Assembly (NCBI GenBank): GCA_020638525.1
Contig: JACKIL010000002.1
Location: 124,001 to 188,000, forward strand
Direction: 5' to 3'
Source: Caulobacterales bacterium
Lineage (GTDB): Bacteria > Pseudomonadota > Alphaproteobacteria > Caulobacterales > Parvularculaceae
DNA length: 64,000 nt
Shown here: piece after piece, positions 36,295 to 45,192 of the stretch
How the letters are laid out: every line of letters starts with the position of its first letter
How positions within the stretch are numbered: position 1 is the stretch's first letter
The notes under the pieces: model-generated
Told to the model about the DNA's origin: nothing
The model's input: only the letters and a program-made list of their open reading frames with translations
The model's database searches: none
Translations under genes and position numbers: made by a program

Positions 36295-37381
36295 GCCGCC
36301 GCGCCGCGTGACGCGCGAGAGCCCGCACGCCATCCCTCCGTTCCAGAACAAGCGTTGAAAAGCTTTCGCCTTCACTGGCGAGGCGTCGCTTATAGGGTGC
36401 ATCCCCTGCAAGAAGATCGTAAGCAGATAAACCTGCCTCAGCATAATGCTTGATCGCGAGCGCATGAGCGACAAAGCCGGGCTTCAATTGATTGTCCTCT
36501 TCAAGACGGAAGCCGCTTTGATAATTCATCGCCCGTCCTTCATGGATGAAATTGTAAAGGCACCCGATCGTTTCATCGCCCGCAGTAATTTCTATGAGAT
36601 GTACGCATTCCGGAGAATGATCTCGCAGATGTTTGTGGAACGCTTCAAAGGCTGGCGCGCCAAAGGCGCCGGACATTCCGCGGCTATTCCAACTCGCCAA
36701 ATGCAGCTCGGAAAGCTTCTTCCAGACATCCTCACGCTCCGCGGCGCTGCCTGCAATCCTGAAAGTCAGCACGCCGCGTTCTTCGTAGCGCCGAATGGAG
36801 CGGCGGATCTGGCTGCGCGCGGAACTGCTCAAGCCCGTTAGAGCATCGTCACCGCCTATCCTCGCGGCGCCAAGATCGACTCCGAAAGTCGGCTGGCGAT
36901 TGAGAATATGCACAGCGCGCCGACCTTCATTCGCGATTTCGATCGCCGCTGCGAGTTCATGGCGCACATTGCGGAATAGAAGATCGTCTTCCGATGAGAA
37001 ATATTCAAACAGGGCATTGAGCGCGTCTCGCCGCGCGGTCTCGGGCGCCGAAACGCTAACGAGAAGGTCGTTATACTCAATGTAAACAGCATCAAAGGAA
37101 GGAACGCCGAATTCATTGAGATGAACCGCGCGCGTACCAATCACCGGCGGGCTACGCCTAACGCTGCTTCCTAAGAGGCCTAGCACACGCATCTCGCCGC
37201 CGGCGACGCCGCGCAGCACGAAGAGGTCCACCTCTTCCGGCCTGCCTGAAAGCCACGCGCTAATCCACGGGGGTGAGAGAAAGAATGACCGCGCCTCAGC
37301 GCGCGCATAGAGCGTCTTCCACTCGGAAAGGAGTTCCTCGCTCGCCTTGAGCGGCTCAATGGAAAAGCTGAGCGTCACCAC
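36251..37381 (-). CDS. FemAB/CelD-like GNAT acyltransferase (XrtA locus)
   Basis: A 376-residue predicted cytosolic acyltransferase of the CelD/BcsL/FemAB-like GNAT superfamily. Visible blocks are FFLSPPWISAWLSG, SSSARSQIRRSIRRYEERG and YQSGFRLEEDNQLKPGFVAH, followed by YDLLAGDAPYKRRLA, a strong family signature. The start codon is GTG and overlaps the glycosyltransferase stop by 7 bases, so the two are cotranscribed. In this setting it probably acylates or amidates an exopolysaccharide precursor. Converges with the amidotransferase gene with overlapping ends. Confidence 0.83.
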   Translation of the reverse strand: MVTLSFSIEPLKASEELLSEWKTLYARAEARSFFLSPPWISAWLSGRPEEVDLFVLRGVAGGEMRVLGLLGSSVRRSPPVIGTRAVHLNEFGVPSFDAVYIEYNDLLVSVSAPETARRDALNALFEYFSSEDDLLFRNVRHELAAAIEIANEGRRAVHILNRQPTFGVDLGAARIGGDDALTGLSSSARSQIRRSIRRYEERGVLTFRIAGSAAEREDVWKKLSELHLASWNSRGMSGAFGAPAFEAFHKHLRDHSPECVHLIEITAGDETIGCLYNFIHEGRAMNYQSGFRLEEDNQLKPGFVAHALAIKHYAEAGLSAYDLLAGDAPYKRRLASEGESFSTLVLERRDGVRALARHAARRLKAALTPAAETRQT

Positions 37382-38445
37382 GCGCCCTCAAGCGCAGCAT
37401 TGTACAGCGTGCGATAGTCCGCAACCATCCGGTCAAGCGCGAACTCGGCCCGGGCTTTCGCGGCGTTCGCAGCGCCAAGTCGCGCGCGCAGAGGCGCATC
37501 CGAAATGAGGCGGCGAAGCGCTTTTGCATAAGCGTCATCCTCGCCGAGCGGCGTGATGAATTCTCGGTTCTCTTCGCAAACCATCTGTTTAACGTCACCG
37601 ACATCGGTTGAAATGACAGGAAGACCTGACGCCATCGCCTCCATCAGGCTCAGTGGCATTTGCTCCGTATCCGACGAGAGCGCGAATATGTCGATCGCGG
37701 CTAGCGCCGCCTCCGGCGTATTAGTCTGCCCTGGGAGGTCAAGCGCCACCTTATATTCGGATGCCGCTGCGGCAAGGCTCTCTCGCTCAGGTCCTTCACC
37801 GTGGATGACGAGCTTCGCATCGCCGCCGGCGTTGGAGAAGGCGGCTATAAGGCGGCGATAGTTCTTCTCCGGACGAAGCGCGCCAACTGAGCCGACGATG
37901 GGCGCACCATCGCGCAAAGCTCTTGCGGCGGAAGCGAAACGGGCGATATCGATGCCGTTCGCAATGCGCCGCACGCGCTTCAATCCCCAACGTTCCTTCG
38001 CCAGCGCTTCAAGCCCATGCGATGGGACGACGACGACGCTCTTTGCGAGCACGAGACGGCGCATCAGCATGCGCTTCGCCTTTTGCTTCATCAGGGATTC
38101 GTCAGGTCCAAATCCATCCTCGAAATGGAGATGCGGAAGTCTCGGGCCGAAGCGGTTCGCTATCGCCGCCTCAAGAGAGCCGAAATTGTAGGTGCAGAGA
38201 ATATTCGCACCGCGAATTCTCTCCGCAAGGCCGCGAATATTCGAAAGACTGACGCCAGAGGACTTCTTCGCAATGAACGTCTCGACCTCGATCGCCTTCG
38301 GAGCAAAGGCTTCCCGCGCCGACATCTCCCCATCAAGGCTTATGACCCTGTGGCGAAACTCTTCTCCGAGACCTCCAACAAGCGCCGCAAGGCGCATTTG
38401 TTGGCCGCCGCGCGCGAAAGACGGGAAGACGTGAACAAGCTTCAC
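37375..38445 (-). CDS. glycosyltransferase family 4 (XrtA-locus type)
   Basis: A 356-residue GT-B fold glycosyltransferase. N-terminal LVHVFPSFARGGQQMRLAAL and the C-terminal nucleotide-sugar binding region with VGSVGALRPEKNYRRLI, VIHGEGPERESL and the EX7E-type SSDTEQMPLSLMEAMASGLP (Glu/Glu) assign it to GT4. It probably adds a sugar in the exopolysaccharide partner pathway of XrtA. I prefer the GTG at 38445, which follows GGGAGGAG, over the GTG at 38475; the former gives the standard GT4 N-terminus. It lies 72 bp after pdhA, where pdhB would be expected. Confidence 0.87.
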   Translation of the reverse strand: MKLVHVFPSFARGGQQMRLAALVGGLGEEFRHRVISLDGEMSAREAFAPKAIEVETFIAKKSSGVSLSNIRGLAERIRGANILCTYNFGSLEAAIANRFGPRLPHLHFEDGFGPDESLMKQKAKRMLMRRLVLAKSVVVVPSHGLEALAKERWGLKRVRRIANGIDIARFASAARALRDGAPIVGSVGALRPEKNYRRLIAAFSNAGGDAKLVIHGEGPERESLAAAASEYKVALDLPGQTNTPEAALAAIDIFALSSDTEQMPLSLMEAMASGLPVISTDVGDVKQMVCEENREFITPLGEDDAYAKALRRLISDAPLRARLGAANAAKARAEFALDRMVADYRTLYNAALEGAW

Positions 38446-38517
38446 GACTCCTCCCTCTCCGCTCTTATTGCGCACCCTTGTCTCCCCAGCTTGGGCAGGC
38501 CGTGATCCGCGAGGCGA

Positions 38518-39531
38518 TCAGGCGAGAACGTCCGTATAGAGCTCTTCGGGCGAAGGCTCTGGGCTCTCGAGGGAGAAATCGGCCGCCTCTTTGACGATGG
38601 CCTTGATCTCCTTGTCGATCTCTTTGAGAGCCGCCTCATTGGCGAAACCGCCGTCGAATATGCGTTGCTCGCACCGCTTGATCGGGTCGTTGTGCTCGCG
38701 CACGTCATCAACCTCCTCGCGCGTACGATATTTCGCCGGGTCGGACATTGAATGGCCGCGATAACGATAGGTTTTCATCTCAAGGATGTATGGCCCCTCG
38801 CCATCGCGGGCATGCGTAATCGCGTCGCGAGCCGCTTCACGAACAGCGAGCACATCCATTCCGTCGACTTCCGTGCCAGGAATGCCGAAAGCCGCGCCTC
38901 TGCGATAGAGATGCGTGTCAGAATGAGCGCGCACAACGCTCGTTCCCATCGCATACTGATTATTTTCAATGATGAAGACCGCGGGCAGCTTCCAAAGCTG
39001 CGCCATGTTCATCGCTTCAAAGATCTGGCCCTGGTTCGAAGCGCCGTCGCCGAAATAGGTGAGGCTAACGCGCCCATCGCCGCGATACTGGTTCGCGAAA
39101 GCAAGGCCCGCCCCGAGCGGGACCTGCGCGCCAACAATGCCATGGCCGCCATAGAACTCCGCCTCGCGCGAGAACATGTGCATCGAGCCGCCCTTGCCTT
39201 TGGAATATCCGCCGGTGCGCCCCGTAAGCTCCGCCATCACGCCTTTCGGGTCCATGCCGCAGGCGAGCATATGGCCGTGATCGCGATAGCCGGTGATGGT
39301 TTCGTCACCCTGCTTCTTCACAGCTTCGACGCCGACGACGACGGCTTCCTGACCGATATAGAGGTGGCAGAAGCCGCCAATGTGGCCCATGCCATAGAGC
39401 TGTCCCGCCTTCTCTTCGAAGCGGCGGATAAGGAGCATGTCCCGATAATATTTGAGAAGCTCGTCGCCCGTCGCTGTGAGGTTCGACTTCTGCGGGCTTT
39501 CCTTGCCGTTCCCGGTCTTCTTTCCAGCCAT
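38518..39531 (-). CDS. pdhA: pyruvate dehydrogenase E1 alpha subunit
   Basis: The thiamine-diphosphate subunit of the E1 heterotetramer. 337 residues with the TPP/Mg motif GDGASNQGQIFEAMNMAQLW...ENN, the active-site segment GGHGIVGAQVPLGAGLAF and the phosphorylation-loop region YRGHSMSDPAKYR. A Lys-rich N-terminal extension of ~20 residues is usual in alphaproteobacteria. Upstream are ftsB and eno in the common order. The usual next genes pdhB and pdhC are missing; two XrtA-locus genes follow instead. E1 beta must be encoded elsewhere. Confidence 0.95.
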   Translation of the reverse strand: MAGKKTGNGKESPQKSNLTATGDELLKYYRDMLLIRRFEEKAGQLYGMGHIGGFCHLYIGQEAVVVGVEAVKKQGDETITGYRDHGHMLACGMDPKGVMAELTGRTGGYSKGKGGSMHMFSREAEFYGGHGIVGAQVPLGAGLAFANQYRGDGRVSLTYFGDGASNQGQIFEAMNMAQLWKLPAVFIIENNQYAMGTSVVRAHSDTHLYRRGAAFGIPGTEVDGMDVLAVREAARDAITHARDGEGPYILEMKTYRYRGHSMSDPAKYRTREEVDDVREHNDPIKRCEQRIFDGGFANEAALKEIDKEIKAIVKEAADFSLESPEPSPEELYTDVLA

Positions 39532-39610
39532 GCCATGCTCCCATTTCGGTCGCGATTTTTCTACGCGCCGCGCGCGCGTGGAACAAGGGCTTGGAAGGCG
39601 GGGCTGGCGC

Positions 39611-39955
39611 TTAACTGGCGCTGTCGCGGGCCTTTTTCAGCATCCGCTGGAGCTCTTCTCGCGGCACGACAATATCGTCCGGATGGGCATAGCCGAGTAC
39701 GGCGCGAATGCGCTCGTCCAGCATGTCAGGGTCAACGGATTTCGGATTCAGAAGGTCGGCGTGGCGCTCCAGCACGCGGCGCTTTTCGATGATCTCGTCG
39801 AGAGCCGTCTGCTTTTCGTCCGCCTCAGCTCGAAGCTCGGCGAGGACACGATATCCCGCCGCACCTGCGATTGCGCCATAGCCGAGATAGGCCACCCACA
39901 AGGCAAGGAGGACCGGCGCAACGACGTCCGTGAAAAACTTGCCGAATCTACGCAT
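39611..39955 (-). CDS. ftsB: FtsB/DivIC-like septum formation initiator
   Basis: A 114-residue bitopic division protein: short cytoplasmic N-terminus (MRRFGKFF), one membrane span (VVAPVLLALWVAYLGYGAIAG), then a coiled coil (LRAEADEKQTALDEIIEKRR) and a short C-terminal part with DPDMLDERIRAVLGY. This is the FtsB/DivIC fold that, with FtsL and FtsQ, activates septal peptidoglycan synthesis. Position between eno and pdhA is typical for the class. A perfect CtrA box lies about 45 bp upstream. Confidence 0.87.
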   Translation of the reverse strand: MRRFGKFFTDVVAPVLLALWVAYLGYGAIAGAAGYRVLAELRAEADEKQTALDEIIEKRRVLERHADLLNPKSVDPDMLDERIRAVLGYAHPDDIVVPREELQRMLKKARDSAS

Positions 39956-39999
39956 ACTGATCGCCCTCTCCCGGAGCGACTCACTCGAATCGATTGTGG

Positions 40000-40014
40000 T
40001 TAAGGAAGCGTTAA
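40000..40014. promoter_or_regulatory. perfect CtrA box upstream of ftsB
   Basis: TTAA-GGAAGCG-TTAA is an exact match to the full CtrA consensus TTAA-N7-TTAA. It lies between the eno stop (40040) and the ftsB start (39955), so it would allow cell-cycle control of ftsB and pdhA independent of eno read-through. It is the only exact match I found in the window. Confidence 0.65.
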
Positions 40015-40039
40015 CGCGCCCTTGCGGGCGACGCCGACC

Positions 40040-41628
<1,589 letters not shown>

Positions 41629-42363
41629 CTAATCATGGTCTCTCGACGGCTCTCCCGGAGGGTTAGGACGCCGGGGCGTCGAGGCGCGACGGCCGCTGGA
41701 GCTGCGCGTTGCGCCGCCCCCCTGCGGGTCCGGCCGAGGCTCTGACGAGCGCGGCTGGGGCTGGGGTTGCGGCTGAGGACGGGCCTGAGGCTGCGGTTGA
41801 GGCTGTGGCCTTGCCTGCTGCTGGGACTGCTGGCGCGACTGGGACGGCCGGTCTTCATCTGGCCGATCGACGCGCGGAGGTCCCTGGTCACGGGCGTAGG
41901 ACGGGTCGTTCGGGTTTGGCCGCGGGCCACCGGTTTGGCCGCCAGGCTGGCCGCCGGGCCTTGGCGGCGGATTGCTCCCACCCCGAGGGTGATTCCGGTC
42001 ATAGCGGTCGTCGTAACGGCGCCTGCCACCGTAACGATAATCCTGATAGTAACCGAACGAGAACACATAGCCCGTGTCGGGGTACCAGGATCCGTAACTG
42101 CCCGACCAAGGATAGTTGTAGTTGTAAGCGTAGCTGTAGCGATAGGGCTCATAGGCGCCGGCGAAACACTGGTTCGCCGAATAGTCGCAGTCAGCGTGAC
42201 AGCGCGCATAATCGTCGCTGCCTTCATAGTCTTCGCAGGCTCTATAGCAGGACCCGGCCGCATTATCGCAGGCGGTGAAGCTGGACGCGTAAGGATAGGT
42301 GACACAGCCGGTTAGCGCGAAAAGCGCGCCCGCCGCCAGCAAAAGCTCCAGGCGAGACTTCAT
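41629..42363 (-). CDS. lipoprotein with Tyr-rich core and Pro/Gln-repeat tail
   Basis: A 244-residue predicted lipoprotein of unknown function. The lipobox is in LLLAAGALFALTGCVTYPY. The mature N-terminal region has eight closely spaced Cys (TACDNAAGSCYRACEDYEGS and CHADCDYSANQCF), likely disulfides. A Tyr-rich block (YRYSYAYNYNYPWSGSYGSW) follows. The C-terminal half is low complexity: Gly/Pro/Arg then QARPQPQPQPQ-type repeats. Such tails are typical of surface or wall-associated proteins. A larger open frame runs upstream through rpmF, but only the Met at 42363 gives the signal sequence. Confidence 0.8.
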   Translation of the reverse strand: MKSRLELLLAAGALFALTGCVTYPYASSFTACDNAAGSCYRACEDYEGSDDYARCHADCDYSANQCFAGAYEPYRYSYAYNYNYPWSGSYGSWYPDTGYVFSFGYYQDYRYGGRRRYDDRYDRNHPRGGSNPPPRPGGQPGGQTGGPRPNPNDPSYARDQGPPRVDRPDEDRPSQSRQQSQQQARPQPQPQPQARPQPQPQPQPRSSEPRPDPQGGGATRSSSGRRASTPRRPNPPGEPSRDHD

Positions 42364-42497
42364 ATAACCCCTCGATAGCCGAGGGCGCGCCAGCGCTTGA
42401 CGCCGACGTCGCCCAGAGTTCGCCCATAGCCCCGCGCCATTAGTAAACGCGACAGCCGCGCTAAGCAACAAATTGGGGTAGCGAAACATGCATGCGC

Positions 42498-42534
42498 GAG
42501 CGCCGCGCGGGGCGGTCAGCCCGGCGCGGCGCTC
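42498..42534. terminator. hairpin downstream of rpmF
   Basis: GAGCGCCGCGC (42498-42508) pairs perfectly with GCGCGGCGCTC (42524-42534). It lies just downstream of rpmF on the minus strand but has no T-tract after it, so it is a terminator-like or 3'-protecting hairpin rather than a classical terminator. Confidence 0.5.
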
Positions 42535-42562
42535 GGCGAATAATGCCTTGTGGAAAAAAGCC

Positions 42563-42745
42563 CTAGTCTTCTTTCGGCTCGAGGACCTGACGACCGCGAT
42601 ATTTGCCGGTCTTAAGGTCGATATGATGCGGACGGCGCAGTTCGCCCGAATCCTTGTCTTCAATGTAGGTCGCGCTCGCCAGGCTGTCGTGCGCGCGGCG
42701 CATGCCGCGGCGGGAGGGCGAGGTTTTCTTCTTCGGAACGGCCAT
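42563..42745 (-). CDS. rpmF: 50S ribosomal protein L32 (bL32), zinc-free form
   Basis: A 60-residue basic protein starting [20 protein letters not shown], the universal bL32 N-terminus, and ending [11 protein letters not shown]. There are no cysteines, so it is the zinc-free form, matching the zinc-free L33 at 18040-18207. It is alone on the minus strand here rather than next to plsX/fabH. Confidence 0.97.
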   Translation of the reverse strand: MAVPKKKTSPSRRGMRRAHDSLASATYIEDKDSGELRRPHHIDLKTGKYRGRQVLEPKED

Positions 42746-42985
42746 CGGAAAGCCCTTGAAACTTGAGTAATAGCTGTGAAGCGTCCGGATCTCCCGGTCG
42801 CTTGCGGAGGGCGTCCTCTAGCCGAACGCGGCCGCCAAGGCAAGGCCGCCTCGACGCCTTGGTCGAACGGCCGACCTGTCGGCGCAACCCGCTCAAATTG
42901 TTATCAAATTTACCCTACCCCTTTCAGCCTGCTGCAAGCACGTTTGTCTAAGGTGGCCCGGATTGACGGCATATCCGGGGTTTAC

Positions 42986-43423
42986 GTGTACAAGCCTTTG
43001 ACATTCGGCCTTGCTTTCGGCCTTGCGATGTTCGCATCGATGGGCCCACGCGCCCAGACCGCAGACCTGCGCTGGGAAGTGCTGGCGGAGGACGAGAAGC
43101 AGATTATCGACCGCGTGGCCGCCGATTTTTACGAAGAAAGCCTGCGTCAGTCACAGGCCGAAGCAATCGAAAGCCATACTTCCGAAATCTACGCTAGCGG
43201 CTCCGATGAACAACGCGATGAATTCCGCAATGAGCGGCGTTCGGAATGGCAGGCTATGACCCCTGTCGAACGCGCAAGCCTACGCGAAGCCAAGCGCCCG
43301 CTGTTCCGCAATCTGACTGAAGAACAGAAAGCGCCCTTCAGACGTCACGCCCTCGACCGCCTGGGCGGCGTCGGGGCGCTTGACGCCGACGCGATCGCCG
43401 ACGCGCTCAAGAACGATATCTAG
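42986..43423 (+). CDS. small secreted protein, DUF3106-like
   Basis: A 145-residue predicted periplasmic protein. Starting from GTG at 42986, the N-terminus (YKPLTFGLAFGLAMFASMG then RAQ) is a signal peptide. The C-terminal half (WQAMTPVERASLREAKRPLF, NLTEEQKAPFRRHALDRLGG) resembles DUF3106, a short helical repeat rich in 'W..L.p.qr..l' units, with no known role. The frame remains open upstream, but that part overlaps the rpmF promoter region. The stop overlaps the BKACE stop on the other strand. Confidence 0.65.
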   Translation: MYKPLTFGLAFGLAMFASMGPRAQTADLRWEVLAEDEKQIIDRVAADFYEESLRQSQAEAIESHTSEIYASGSDEQRDEFRNERRSEWQAMTPVERASLREAKRPLFRNLTEEQKAPFRRHALDRLGGVGALDADAIADALKNDI

Positions 43424-44280
43424 GCGGCGAGCCCCATCATCGCCCGAGCTTCGGCAGGGCTCGCTACTTCGCGGCCGGCGGAGCGTGCATATTCTGCAAG
43501 CTTTTCGATCATCGGCCCATTCGACGAAGCTTTCGCGCCATCTGGCAAATAAAAGGAATCCTCAAGGCCGGTGCGCAAATTGCCGCCGAGTTCGGCCGCG
43601 CGGCGGTGCACCTTCCAAACCTCCTCACGCCCGATCACCGTCGCCTGCCAGGAACAATCCGGCTTTTTGTATTTGATCAGTATCGGGAGGAGATCGGGAT
43701 CGGCTGGCATGCCGGATGCGACCCCCATGACAAAATTGTAGTCAGCGTGCTTCGTCATACCGTTCTCGATGTATAGCCCGACCGACCGCACGATGCCGAC
43801 ATCGAAGCATTCGAATTCCGGCAGGATGCCGACCTCATTCATGACATCGATGAAGTCTTTCACTTTCGAGACAGGATTGTCGAACACCATGGGCGGCCAT
43901 GCCCAGGAACCGTCGCTGCGTGTCTTCAGGTAATTCAACGTTCCTGCGTTGCACGCCGCCATTTCGGGCCGACAGGCGCGCAGATAATCGAGCACATAAC
44001 CGTATTCAGAGCCGACGACGCCCGTCGTCATGTTGATGATGACGCCCGGGCACTCGGCGCGGATCGCATCGTTGATCTCACTGCAAATCGCCGGGTCCCA
44101 TGTCGGCAAATGCCCCTTTCCCGGCCGCTGGTCGCGATAATGGACATGCATGATGGAGGCGCCGGCGTCGAAGGCGCGCTTGGCCTCCGCCGCCATTTGC
44201 GCTGGCGATACCGGCACAGGATGTTGCTCGGGATTTGTCAGCACGCCCGTAAGCGCGCAAGTGATGATCGCCTTTTCCAT
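43420..44280 (-). CDS. beta-keto acid cleavage enzyme (BKACE family)
   Basis: A 286-residue TIM-barrel enzyme of the 3-keto-5-aminohexanoate cleavage (Kce/BKACE) family, which condenses a beta-keto acid with acetyl-CoA to give acetoacetate and a new CoA ester. Signature blocks are ITCALTGVLTNPEQHPVPVSP, the zinc-binding MHVHYRD and the central NMTTGVVGSEYGYVLDYL. The specific keto acid is unknown. It is the last gene of the minus-strand run from the AtuC-like gene, 28 bp after the lipoprotein, suggesting a role at the end of the same catabolic route. Confidence 0.9.
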   Translation of the reverse strand: MEKAIITCALTGVLTNPEQHPVPVSPAQMAAEAKRAFDAGASIMHVHYRDQRPGKGHLPTWDPAICSEINDAIRAECPGVIINMTTGVVGSEYGYVLDYLRACRPEMAACNAGTLNYLKTRSDGSWAWPPMVFDNPVSKVKDFIDVMNEVGILPEFECFDVGIVRSVGLYIENGMTKHADYNFVMGVASGMPADPDLLPILIKYKKPDCSWQATVIGREEVWKVHRRAAELGGNLRTGLEDSFYLPDGAKASSNGPMIEKLAEYARSAGREVASPAEARAMMGLAA

Positions 44281-44308
44281 CAGCTCTGCACGTTCCTTTT
44301 TTCTATCG

Positions 44309-45118
44309 CTAGTCGCCGAAGATCTCAGCCGCCTTTTGGCCGATCGCCTGGCACTTCATCATTGCGGCCATATCGGGCGCCTTACCGGCTTTCGCATCGG
44401 CCGCCGCCTTCTGCATAAGCTCCTGACAGGGGCCCATGTCCACGACTTCATAGCCTTCCGGAATCGCAAAGCGAGAGTCAGGGATTGCGCCCTTTTTCAC
44501 TTCGCGCGCGACGATCGTCGGCTCTTCGCCAGCATCGCCAGCGCGAAGCAGGATTCCATCAGACGTCAGGCACGCTTGATGTTCGCCGCCATCATCTTCG
44601 GTCTGCCAGATATCGCAGGAAAGGCCCGCGATTTTATCCGCACCCACCTTTTTCGGCTGCTTGTCGGCGGCGGCACCCCACTTCAGGAACGTATCCATGA
44701 AGCCTTCCTTTTGCGGCAGCGTAAGCGCCGCCTTTGGCGCGTCCGGCCCGTCGACATAAAGAAGCATCCGGTCATTCAGATCATCGAAAACGCCTATCAG
44801 CTTGAGGCCTTTGGCCGCCTTCATTTCATTCATGTGCGCCATCTCAAAGCGCAGCTTGCGTGCGCCATCGACTTCGAATGTCGCTTCCTTCGGCCCCTCT
44901 TCCTTAGACGAAATGTCATAGACGGCGCGGTAGGTCGCCGTCATTTTCGGGAAGCCGGCTGGCATTTTCGGCGCCGCTTCTGCGGGCGCTTTCGTTTCCT
45001 CTGCAACGCCAACGTCTGCATGGTCGGCTGACGCTGCGTCACCCGCAGCTTCCTTCTCGCCGCAAGCAGCGAGAAGCGTCAACGCCGCAACGCCAATGAG
45101 GTAACGTTTCCTGATCAT
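44309..45118 (-). CDS. lipoprotein of unknown function
   Basis: A 269-residue lipoprotein. The lipobox is in LIGVAALTLLAACGEKEA, then an Ala/Glu-rich spacer and a beta-rich domain (about 55-225: MTATYRAVYDISSKEEGP, LRFEMAHMNEMKAAKGLK, YEVVDMGPCQELM) reminiscent of DUF4412-type proteins with a C-terminal helical tail (AAADAKAGKAPDMAAMMKCQ). It lies between the biotin carboxylase and BKACE genes on the same strand, 74 bp and 28 bp away. Its place within a catabolic operon has no obvious explanation. Confidence 0.72.
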   Translation of the reverse strand: MIRKRYLIGVAALTLLAACGEKEAAGDAASADHADVGVAEETKAPAEAAPKMPAGFPKMTATYRAVYDISSKEEGPKEATFEVDGARKLRFEMAHMNEMKAAKGLKLIGVFDDLNDRMLLYVDGPDAPKAALTLPQKEGFMDTFLKWGAAADKQPKKVGADKIAGLSCDIWQTEDDGGEHQACLTSDGILLRAGDAGEEPTIVAREVKKGAIPDSRFAIPEGYEVVDMGPCQELMQKAAADAKAGKAPDMAAMMKCQAIGQKAAEIFGD

Positions 45119-45192
45119 CCGATTTCTCCCTCAAGCTGGAAGACGCAAACTATCATTCTTTGAGAATGCCCGCCCATGAATTCTGCATCATC

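Noticed and set aside
36495..36841. Plus-strand open frame antisense to the FemAB-like gene
   Set aside because: No ribosome-binding site or family features; the minus-strand frame has clear GNAT-type motifs over the same bases.
42366..42843. Upstream extension of the lipoprotein frame through the rpmF region
   Set aside because: The extension runs out of frame over rpmF, is Arg-rich, and would destroy the lipoprotein signal sequence that begins at the Met at 42363.
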